Part shown: piece after piece, positions 1-5,046 of the stretch
How the letters are laid out: every line of letters starts with the position of its first letter
How positions within the stretch are numbered: position 1 is the stretch's first letter
NCBI GenBank assembly: GCA_021839095.1
Contig: JAKCBU010000124.1
Location: forward strand, 1 to 5,046
DNA: 5,046 nt
Source of the DNA: Pseudomonadota bacterium
GTDB lineage: Bacteria > Pseudomonadota > Gammaproteobacteria > Acidithiobacillales > Acidithiobacillaceae
Direction of reading: 5' to 3'
Made by a program: the position numbers and the translations under genes
Notes under the pieces: model-generated
The model's input: only the letters and a program-made list of their open reading frames with translations
Told to the model about the DNA's origin: nothing
Database searches by the model: none

Positions 1-23
1 GAGGATGCAATATTCGCAATCAT
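1..23 (-). CDS. Putative start of a leftward gene, cut by the left edge
   Basis: On the minus strand an ATG at 23-21 opens a frame with no stop before the window edge. The visible residues are M-I-A-N-I-A-S, followed by two bases of the next codon. An AGGAG ribosome binding site lies six bases upstream, which is near-ideal spacing and is the main reason to believe the start. An in-frame TTG at 29-27 could also initiate but sits too close to the AGGAG. The gene lies on the same strand as glcDEF, more than 300 bases downstream of glcF, so it may have its own promoter in the AT-rich island at 91-160 or be read through from glcF. Seven residues are too few to name a product. The frame could prove very short once the flanking sequence is seen. 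Confidence 0.4.
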
Positions 24-29
24 ACGCAA

Positions 30-34
30 CTCCT
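30..34 (-). promoter_or_regulatory. Ribosome binding site (AGGAG) for the left-edge frame
   Basis: The minus strand reads AGGAG, then the six bases TTGCGT, then ATG. Both the match to the anti-Shine-Dalgarno sequence and the spacing are good. This motif is what decides the start at position 23, since almost nothing of the protein itself is visible. Confidence 0.45.
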
Positions 35-336
35 GCGTGAACTCTGAAATGTAACCCGGTGATCGCTTGCTACAGTCGTGCGAAGTGAACAATAACCCGT
101 ATATCGATAAATAATAAGTTAAGATTTTTAACTATGATGTTTTACTTATATAAATGGGTTATGGGCCGGCGCTTTAGCCCGTTGCTATCACGTAGATTGC
201 AGTGATGATGGGCGGATTGGTACGGTGGAGGTACTGATGACGGTCTGGATGTTTTACCGCAAGGGGGCGTTACGGTTGGGTTGAGGGCGCTCTCTTCACG
301 ATTGTAGCGACTTCATCGCCATCTGTGGATCAGTCG
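35..336. other. Intergenic region between glcF and the left-edge frame
   Basis: I find no convincing protein-coding gene or tRNA in this stretch of about 300 bases. It contains an AT-rich island at 91-160 with nested inverted repeats and most of an 11-bp inverted repeat that crosses the glcF stop. It also has a 15-codon plus-strand frame at 237-284 behind a GGAGGT motif. A minus-strand TATTAT at 116-111 resembles a -10 box and would put a transcript start roughly 80 bases before the ATG at 23, but I see no matching -35 box. On the plus strand TATAAA at 149-154 also resembles a -10 box, with only a poor -35 candidate. No hairpin followed by a T-run, the usual intrinsic terminator, is visible on either strand. 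Confidence 0.6.
92..162. repeat. AT-rich nested inverted repeats
   Basis: The outer arms are ATAACCC at 92-98 and GGGTTAT at 156-162, a perfect 7-bp match. They extend imperfectly inward through TATAT on each side, with a small length difference. Inside lie AGTTAA at 117-122 and TTAACT at 128-133, a perfect pair with a 5-base loop. ATAAGT at 114-119 and ACTTAT at 144-149 form a competing pair. Hand counting gives about 15 G or C in the 70 bases 91-160, against clearly GC-rich flanking genes. The island could be a promoter or operator region, a site bound by a nucleoid protein, or a scar of past insertion. No function can be assigned from the sequence. Confidence 0.5.
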
Positions 337-342
337 CTACAA
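302..342. repeat. Perfect 11-bp inverted repeat spanning the glcF stop codon
   Basis: TTGTAGCGACT at 302-312 and AGTCGCTACAA at 332-342 are exact reverse complements separated by 19 bases. The glcF stop codon TAG (339-337) lies inside the right arm, so the repeat also covers the end of the coding sequence. In the glcF transcript it could form a stem at the very 3' end of the gene. No U-run follows on either strand, so it is not a standard intrinsic terminator. It might instead stabilise the mRNA end, slow polymerase ahead of Rho, or be a protein binding site. Confidence 0.6.
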
Positions 343-1578
343 CCGTCCAACAGGAGCCAAAGCATCGGCACACAGATTCAGCCAATGGCAAACAGGAATG
401 TCACTCCCGCTTTGCAGGTGCATCTGGCAGCCTACATTGGCCGTGGCGATGCAGTCCGGCCGCCCTGCCTGCAAAGCCTCCAGTTTCTGATTGCGTAGCA
501 GCTCGGACAGCATAGGCTGCAAAATTGAGTAACTGCCTGCCGACCCACAACAAAGATGGCTATCGCGGACACTGGTCAATCGGTAACCGGCCAGTTGCAG
601 GAGTATTTCGACCCCGCCTTGCAAGCGCTGGGCATGTTGCAGGGAACAGGGGGCGTGGAAGGCGACTGTGCCGCGACTATCGGCCACGAATGGGATTTCC
701 CCTGCGCGTTCCAGGAGCCATTCACTAGGATCGCAGGCCAAAGCGGCGACACGCGCGGCCTTTTCGGCATAGTCCGGGTCGTTTTGTAGTGCTTCTCCAT
801 ATTCCTTGATCATGATGCCACAGCCGCTGGCGCTGATCAGAATGGCTTCAGCGCCGGCTTCGATCAGCGGCCACCATGCGTCGATGTTGCGACGCATGTA
901 ATCGTGGGCTTCGCTGTGGGCGCTGAGGTGCAGGCTGAGGGCACCACAGCAACCGGCACTGGCTGGCACATCGACAGCCACACCGAGGGTGCCGAGTATC
1001 TGCGCCAGCGCTGCCCCGGTCGAGGGGGTTATCACGCTTTGCACGCATCCGGCCAGGGCAATGACCCTGCGCGTCGTATGGACCGTGACCTGGGGCGCCG
1101 TGAGCCGGGGCTTGGGCAGGGCTGGGACCTTGCGCGCCAAGGCTTCCGGCAGCAGGGGTTTGCAGGCATCGCCGAGTTGTACCAGCAGACGGAAGCGCTC
1201 GGGATGAGGGACGATAGCACGCAGCAGCTGGCGCTTCACCCGCTCCAGTGCCGGGCGACCCACTTTCGCTTCAATATGCGCGCGACCGATTTCCGCCAGC
1301 CGCGCATAGCGCACACCGGAAGGACAGGTGGTTTCGCAGGCGCGGCAGGTGAGACAGCGGTCCAAATGCTGCAGGGTGTGTTCCGTAGCCGGGGCACCGG
1401 CGAAGAATTCCTTGATGAGATAGATGCGACCGCGCGGGCCATCCAGCTCGTCGCCGAGAATCTGGTAGGTAGGACAGGTGGCGATGCAGAAGCCACAATG
1501 GACGCAACTGCGCAGGATGGTATCGGCTTCAGCCACATCAGGGTCGTCCTGAAAGCGAAGGGCGATGTGGGTTTGCAT
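337..1578 (-). CDS. glcF: Glycolate oxidase iron-sulfur subunit GlcF
   Basis: This is the electron-transfer subunit of glycolate oxidase, a membrane-associated complex that oxidises glycolate to glyoxylate and feeds electrons to quinones. The 413 residues are close to the roughly 407 of E. coli GlcF. Near the N-terminus are two ferredoxin-type CxxCxxCxxxCP motifs, at Cys25/28/31/35 and Cys75/78/81/85, each expected to hold a 4Fe-4S cluster. The C-terminal part carries two CCG-type cysteine-rich domains. The first has Cys178, the Cys210-Cys211-Gly motif and Cys253; the second has Cys311, Cys343-Cys344-Gly and Cys384. Stretches such as ELDGPRGRIYLIK and NIDAWWP are hallmarks of GlcF. The ATG start follows a GAGG motif by seven bases and the glcE stop by nine, so glcF is the last gene of the operon seen here. 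It ends with TAG inside an inverted repeat. All expected cysteines are present and no frame damage is seen. Confidence 0.97.
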   Translation of the reverse strand: MQTHIALRFQDDPDVAEADTILRSCVHCGFCIATCPTYQILGDELDGPRGRIYLIKEFFAGAPATEHTLQHLDRCLTCRACETTCPSGVRYARLAEIGRAHIEAKVGRPALERVKRQLLRAIVPHPERFRLLVQLGDACKPLLPEALARKVPALPKPRLTAPQVTVHTTRRVIALAGCVQSVITPSTGAALAQILGTLGVAVDVPASAGCCGALSLHLSAHSEAHDYMRRNIDAWWPLIEAGAEAILISASGCGIMIKEYGEALQNDPDYAEKAARVAALACDPSEWLLERAGEIPFVADSRGTVAFHAPCSLQHAQRLQGGVEILLQLAGYRLTSVRDSHLCCGSAGSYSILQPMLSELLRNQKLEALQAGRPDCIATANVGCQMHLQSGSDIPVCHWLNLCADALAPVGRL

Positions 1579-1585
1579 GGGCAGA

Positions 1586-1589
1586 CCTC
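1586..1589 (-). promoter_or_regulatory. Ribosome binding site for glcF, overlapping the glcE stop
   Basis: The minus strand reads TGAGGTCTGCCCATG. GAGG shares two bases with the TGA stop of glcE and lies seven bases before the glcF ATG. Ribosomes ending glcE would cover this site, which fits translational coupling and fixes the glcF start. Confidence 0.65.
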
Positions 1590-2652
1590 AGAAGGCGACG
1601 TAAAAACGACCAGGGTTGAGGATGGCGCGCGGATCGAAGGCCGTTTTGAGCCGTTGTTGTATGGCCAGCAACGGTGGCGTGAGGAGATGAAAGACCTCAC
1701 CGCGGCGGTCGCCGCCGCGAAAAAGGGTGGCGTGGCCACCGTGCTCCGCCGCCAACTGCCGCAAGGCCATCGCATCGCGGGCACCACGCAGCCAGCGCTG
1801 ACCGCCGCCCCATTCGATGAGGGTTCGGCCCACGAGCGGCAAGGGCGGTGTGGCCGGGGCAACCGCCAGACGCCACAAGGGCGTGTCCCCCTGAAAAAAA
1901 ACGTGCCGCTGTTCGCGCAGGGACACCCAGAAGGCTGCCGCCTCGGCATCGGGCAACCTTTCGCCGCTCATCCGGGTCTGAGCCGCACGCACGGCGCTTC
2001 CTGTGCCGGAAAGACGTATATACAGGTGCTTGCCGTCATAAACGGTAGCGGAGAGCGGCAGGGGTTGTCCAGCCCAGTGATTCATGCGTTGGACGGCGGT
2101 AGCGGGGTCCATCGGCTGCACCAGAGTCACGGTGTTATCGGGACGCGGCAGCACCTTGAGGCTCACCTCGAGCAGGACGCCCAGGGTGCCGAGCGCGCCC
2201 ACCATCAAACGGGAAACATCATAGCCGGCGACATTTTTCATGACCTGCCCGCCGAAGCGCAGGATTTCGCCCTGTCCGTTGAGGATACGCATGCCCAGCA
2301 CCGTGTCGCGGGCCGACCCGGCGTAGGGACGGCGTGGCCCCGAAAAACCACAGGCCAGCGTGCCGCCGATGGTGGCGGCGGGTCCGAAGTGAGGGGGCTC
2401 GAAAGGGAGCATCTGCCCGGCTTCCGCCAGTTGTGCCTCCAGAGTTTGCAAGGGGGTGCCTGCACGCAGGGTGATGAAAAGCTCGTTGGGTTCGTAGTCG
2501 GTGATGCCCTGATGGCCGCTGAGATCAAGCCGATCGCATTCCGGCGTTCGGCGGCCATAGAACGCCTTGCTCCCGCCGCCGCGAATGGCGAGGGGCCGGG
2601 ATCTGGCGTGGGCCTCCTGCACGATCGCCTGTAAGGTCCGGCTCTGGTCCAT
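1588..2652 (-). CDS. glcE: Glycolate oxidase FAD-binding subunit GlcE
   Basis: GlcE is the second flavin-type subunit of glycolate oxidase, needed with GlcD and GlcF for activity. The 354 residues (about 350 in E. coli) form a PCMH-type FAD-binding domain over roughly the first 170 residues. Recognisable GlcE segments are GGGSKAF (25-31), GQMLPFEPPHFG (79-90), the run ending in GPRRP (105-109) and LRFGGQVMKNVAGYD (131-145). The C-terminus closes with FDPRAILNPGRFY, a typical ending for this oxidase fold. The open frame extends a further 100 codons upstream, but that part overlaps glcD in another frame and has no GlcE similarity. I chose the ATG at 2652, one base after the glcD stop and ten bases after a GGAG motif. 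A run of eight T residues falls in codons for Val-Phe-Phe (251-253), but the frame stays intact. Confidence 0.96.
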   Translation of the reverse strand: MDQSRTLQAIVQEAHARSRPLAIRGGGSKAFYGRRTPECDRLDLSGHQGITDYEPNELFITLRAGTPLQTLEAQLAEAGQMLPFEPPHFGPAATIGGTLACGFSGPRRPYAGSARDTVLGMRILNGQGEILRFGGQVMKNVAGYDVSRLMVGALGTLGVLLEVSLKVLPRPDNTVTLVQPMDPATAVQRMNHWAGQPLPLSATVYDGKHLYIRLSGTGSAVRAAQTRMSGERLPDAEAAAFWVSLREQRHVFFQGDTPLWRLAVAPATPPLPLVGRTLIEWGGGQRWLRGARDAMALRQLAAEHGGHATLFRGGDRRGEVFHLLTPPLLAIQQRLKTAFDPRAILNPGRFYVAF

Positions 2653-2653
2653 G

Positions 2654-4132
2654 TCAAAAACGCTCCAGTTCGGGGAAAGGCAACTGGCCATGATGCACAT
2701 GCATGGCCCCCAGCTCGGCGCAGCGATGCAGGCTGGGCACGGCCTTTCCGGGATTGAGGCGACCTTCGGGGTCGAAGGCGTGTTTGATGCGATGCAACTG
2801 TGCCAGTTCGGCGGCGTTGAACTGGACGCACATGCTGTCCAGTTTCTCGACACCGACGCCGTGTTCGCCAGTGATACTGCCACCGACGGCCACGCAGAGT
2901 TCAAGGATGCGGCGTCCAAACTCCTCGGCGGCATGCAGCTGTCCCTCGGCATTGGCGTCGTAAAGAATCAGAGGGTGCAGATTACCATCACCCGCGTGGA
3001 AAACGTTGGCGACCCGCAACCCATATTCGGCGGACCAGGCGGTGATTCGCCCCAGCACCTCCGCCAGACGCTGGCGCGGAATGGTCCCGTCCATGCAGTA
3101 ATAATCCGGAGCCAGACGCCCCACCGCCGGAAAAGCCGCCTTGCGGCCTTTCCAAAGCAACATGCGGGTCGCGGCGTCCTCGGCAATGCGGATAGCGCTG
3201 GCGCCGTGGCCTTGGAGTATTGCTTCGACCTCCCGTACCCGCTCTCTCAGCTCTACGACGGGGCCATCCAACTCACAAAGGAGGATGGCGGCGGCATCGC
3301 GGGGATAACCGGCATGGACAAAATCCTCCGCGGCTTCAATGGCGAGCCGATCCATCATCTCTAGACCGGAGGGAACGATGCCTGCGGCAATGATGGCGCT
3401 GACCGACTCCGCTGCCGCCTCGACGCTGGAAAAGGCGGCCAGCAGAACGAGGACATGCTCCGGCACAGGCAACAAACGCACCGTGCATTCCGTCACCACG
3501 CCCAGCAGCCCTTCGGAACCGGTCATCAGCGCCAGCAGATCGTAGCCGGGGCTGTCGGGGGCCTGACTGCCGATCCGCAGGATTTCGCCCCCGACGGTCA
3601 ATACCTCCAGTTCCAGGAGGTTGTGGACGGTGAGCCCGTATTTCAGGCAATGCACGCCGCCGGAGTTTTCCGCCACGTTGCCGCCAATACTGCAGGCGAT
3701 CTGCGAGGAGGGGTCGGGAGCGTAATACAGGCCCACGGGGCGAGCCGCCTCGCTGATGGCCAGATTACGCACACCTGGCTGCACCCGCGCGGTACGGTTC
3801 TCCCGATCGATGGCAAGGATATCACGCAGGCGAGCTAGACTGAGGAGGACGGCGCCGCGGATCGGGCGCGCGCCCCCCGATAGACCGGTACCCGCGCCAC
3901 GCGGCACTACCGCCACGCCATAGCGCTGGCAAAGTCGCAGGACCGCCTGCACACCCTCCCGGTCCGTGGGCAAGACCACACAGAGCGGCAACTCGCGCAG
4001 CACCGAGAGTCCGTCACACTCATAGGGGCGTAGCTCTTCCGCACTGCTCAATACCGCATCCGCAGATAGCGCCGCCCGCAGTTCGGCGAGGAAGGCGGCG
4101 CTGTCAGGAGGGGCAGACACGGAACGCGTCAC
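2654..4132 (-). CDS. glcD: Glycolate oxidase catalytic FAD subunit GlcD
   Basis: GlcD is the FAD-dependent subunit that oxidises glycolate (and often D-lactate) to the 2-oxo acid. The 492 residues (about 499 in E. coli) show a PCMH-type FAD-binding domain with PRGAGTGLSGG at 77-87 and the long conserved stretch from Pro139 to Gly159 (PDPSSQIACSIGGNVAENSG). The C-terminal FAD-oxidase domain has FHAGDGNLHP (378-387) and GEHGVG (422-427), whose His379, His386, Glu423 and His424 match the metal and substrate site of D-2-hydroxyacid dehydrogenases of this family. The C-terminus HHGQLPFPELERF is nearly identical to E. coli GlcD as I recall it. The start is GTG: its first four bases, GTGA, contain the kinase stop TGA, and an in-frame TGA lies immediately upstream, so no earlier start is possible. 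No clear ribosome binding site precedes it, so translation probably depends on coupling to the kinase gene. Confidence 0.97.
   Translation of the reverse strand: MTRSVSAPPDSAAFLAELRAALSADAVLSSAEELRPYECDGLSVLRELPLCVVLPTDREGVQAVLRLCQRYGVAVVPRGAGTGLSGGARPIRGAVLLSLARLRDILAIDRENRTARVQPGVRNLAISEAARPVGLYYAPDPSSQIACSIGGNVAENSGGVHCLKYGLTVHNLLELEVLTVGGEILRIGSQAPDSPGYDLLALMTGSEGLLGVVTECTVRLLPVPEHVLVLLAAFSSVEAAAESVSAIIAAGIVPSGLEMMDRLAIEAAEDFVHAGYPRDAAAILLCELDGPVVELRERVREVEAILQGHGASAIRIAEDAATRMLLWKGRKAAFPAVGRLAPDYYCMDGTIPRQRLAEVLGRITAWSAEYGLRVANVFHAGDGNLHPLILYDANAEGQLHAAEEFGRRILELCVAVGGSITGEHGVGVEKLDSMCVQFNAAELAQLHRIKHAFDPEGRLNPGKAVPSLHRCAELGAMHVHHGQLPFPELERF
2663..2666 (-). promoter_or_regulatory. Ribosome binding site for glcE inside the glcD 3' end
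   Basis: On the minus strand GGAG lies within the last codons of glcD, ten bases before the glcE ATG at 2652. The spacing is slightly long but acceptable. It supports the short glcE start over the upstream in-frame ATGs of the longer open frame. Confidence 0.5.
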
Positions 4133-5046
4133 TCAATTGCCGCGCCGCGTAAACGCCGACGGACGAGCGCGAGGCCCTCCGCATCGCCCACATTGCCGGG
4201 GAAAATCACCACCGGCAGATTGGGCGTGCGGGGATGATCAGCAGGACAGACCACTACCGAGCAGCCCGGTAGAATCTGCCCCATGACCCGCGCCATGCGC
4301 AGGGCAAGACCACTGCTGAGCACATCATTGGAGGTAATGCCGCCCTTGCTGACGAGGAAACCGAGATCCTTCGGCAAGTTTCGGACGACCTCCATCAAGA
4401 AGGCCGACACCGCCTCCCCAAAGGCCAGGCGAGCAGCCTGATCGGCAAAGCGGCGCTCACTGCGGCTGGTGTAGATGACCACGTCTAACCCTTTGTCGTG
4501 CGCCGCTGCCGCCCGCTGCAAAATGGCTGGCAATTGCCTGGACCGCGCGTCGCCTGCGCAGGCATCCACATTCACCTCGATCGCCTCCAGACCGGGCTCT
4601 TGCAGTAGGCGCTCCAGTTGCTCGGTGGTTTTGCGCACATGGGAGCCGACCACGATGGCACCCGGCTTGCCGCCGCGTACCAGTCGCGCCATATCAGTGG
4701 CCGCGACCGGCTGCGGCGGCAAGTCCGCCAGTGCCGTCAACAGGCTGGCGGCACTACGGAACAGGAAGCGCTTGCCCTGCGCCGCTGCCACTCGCAAATC
4801 CCGGGCAAAAGCGGCGAGATCGGCAGGTTCCACGGCATCCACCACCACACAAGCATTGTCCTTGAGCGCCAGCAGACGCGGCAGACAGCCGGCGTGCAAA
4901 TCCGCCAGCGTGAAGCGCTCCACCGCCGCCGCCGGAATCCGCCCCTGGGTCTTCTCCTCCACATAGTCCGGCAGAAAGCTGTGATCGAAGGCGAACACCG
5001 AATCCTTCGCAAATTCGGTCTCATGGGCGGGCGTTTCCACACCGTT
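4129..5046 (-). CDS. Four-carbon acid sugar kinase (DUF1537 family), 5' part missing
   Basis: This is the C-terminal 305 residues of a DUF1537 kinase, a family that phosphorylates small sugar acids such as threonate, erythronate, 3-oxo-tetronates and 3-oxo-isoapionate. The frame is open to the window edge. The GTG at 5040 could be taken for a start, but it lies inside a conserved family segment (N-G-V-E-T-P followed by HETEFAKD and WVEEKT-like DYVEEKT), so it is an internal valine and the gene begins beyond the window. Family members are usually above 400 residues, so perhaps a quarter to a third is missing. Counting from the edge, the substrate-binding domain ends near residue 125 and includes FRSAASL (about 96-102). 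The nucleotide-binding domain follows with VGSHVRKTTEQL (133-144), SKGGITSNDV (233-242) and FPGNVGD (282-288). Its TGA overlaps the glcD GTG by four bases, which ties it to glycolate oxidation. The exact substrate cannot be read from the sequence. Confidence 0.9.
   Translation of the reverse strand, partial: NGVETPAHETEFAKDSVFAFDHSFLPDYVEEKTQGRIPAAAVERFTLADLHAGCLPRLLALKDNACVVVDAVEPADLAAFARDLRVAAAQGKRFLFRSAASLLTALADLPPQPVAATDMARLVRGGKPGAIVVGSHVRKTTEQLERLLQEPGLEAIEVNVDACAGDARSRQLPAILQRAAAAHDKGLDVVIYTSRSERRFADQAARLAFGEAVSAFLMEVVRNLPKDLGFLVSKGGITSNDVLSSGLALRMARVMGQILPGCSVVVCPADHPRTPNLPVVIFPGNVGDAEGLALVRRRLRGAAIE

Noticed and set aside
163..213. Attenuator-like switch in which GCCC at 177-180 can pair with GGGC at 163-166 or at 210-213
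   Set aside because: Four-base pairings are expected by chance. No leader peptide or terminator T-run accompanies them.
255..278. Minus-strand stem ACCGTAA / TTGCGGT as a terminator for glcF
   Set aside because: The stem is short with a G-U pair, and the following minus-strand bases are AAAAC rather than a T-run.
1236..1949. Minus-strand open frame overlapping the glcE/glcF junction in a third frame
   Set aside because: It overlaps two firmly identified genes, has Ser/Pro/Arg-rich composition and no family match, and is a frame shadow.
904..2634. Long plus-strand open frame (about 576 codons) antisense to glcF and glcE
   Set aside because: It lies opposite two genes that match known families over their full lengths. 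It has low-complexity, Gly/Arg/Ala-rich translation typical of the reverse strand of GC-rich genes, and no recognisable domain.
2653..2952. 100-codon N-terminal extension of glcE
   Set aside because: It overlaps glcD out of frame and has no similarity to GlcE. The ATG at 2652 has a ribosome binding site and gives the usual family length.
2567..3364. Plus-strand open frame (about 265 codons) antisense to glcD
   Set aside because: It sits opposite the conserved C-terminal half of GlcD and shows no domain of its own, so it is a shadow frame.
4475..4966. Plus-strand open frame opposite the kinase gene
   Set aside because: Its Ala/Ser/Arg-rich translation lies opposite conserved kinase motifs, so it is a shadow frame.

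Overview
The window is a compact leftward (minus-strand) metabolic operon from a fairly GC-rich bacterium, most likely a proteobacterium. In transcription order it reads: the 3' two-thirds of a DUF1537-family four-carbon acid sugar kinase (cut by the right edge), then glcD, glcE and glcF, the three subunits of membrane-associated glycolate oxidase. The three Glc proteins can be followed nearly end to end against the Escherichia coli subunits, with close lengths (492, 354 and 413 residues here; about 499, 350 and 407 there). The genus cannot be fixed from this sequence. An autotroph such as Acidithiobacillus is one possibility, but that is a guess.

Layout: 5046-4129 kinase C-terminal part; 4132-2654 glcD (GTG start, 4-base overlap with the kinase stop); 2652-1588 glcE (one base after the glcD stop); 1578-337 glcF (nine bases after the glcE stop, with its ribosome binding site overlapping that stop). 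This spacing argues for one transcript and translational coupling. Positions 24-336 are non-coding as far as I can tell. They hold a perfect 11-bp inverted repeat that overlaps the glcF stop codon, and a very AT-rich island (about 21% GC over 91-160) with nested inverted repeats. At the far left, an AGGAG ribosome binding site precedes an ATG at position 23 that opens a reading frame running off the left edge, probably the start of another leftward gene.

How the genes fit together: GlcDEF oxidises glycolate to glyoxylate and passes electrons through FAD and iron-sulfur clusters to the quinone pool. A DUF1537 kinase phosphorylates a small sugar acid. Coupling the two suggests a pathway in which a phosphorylated sugar acid is cleaved to give glycolate. 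The best precedent I know is apionate breakdown, where a DUF1537 kinase (OiaK) and a RuBisCO-like protein (OiaX) yield 3-phosphoglycerate and glycolate. The alternative is salvage of 2-phosphoglycolate made by RuBisCO. The window cannot decide between them, because the genes upstream of the kinase lie outside it. The large open frames on the plus strand are shadows of the glc genes.
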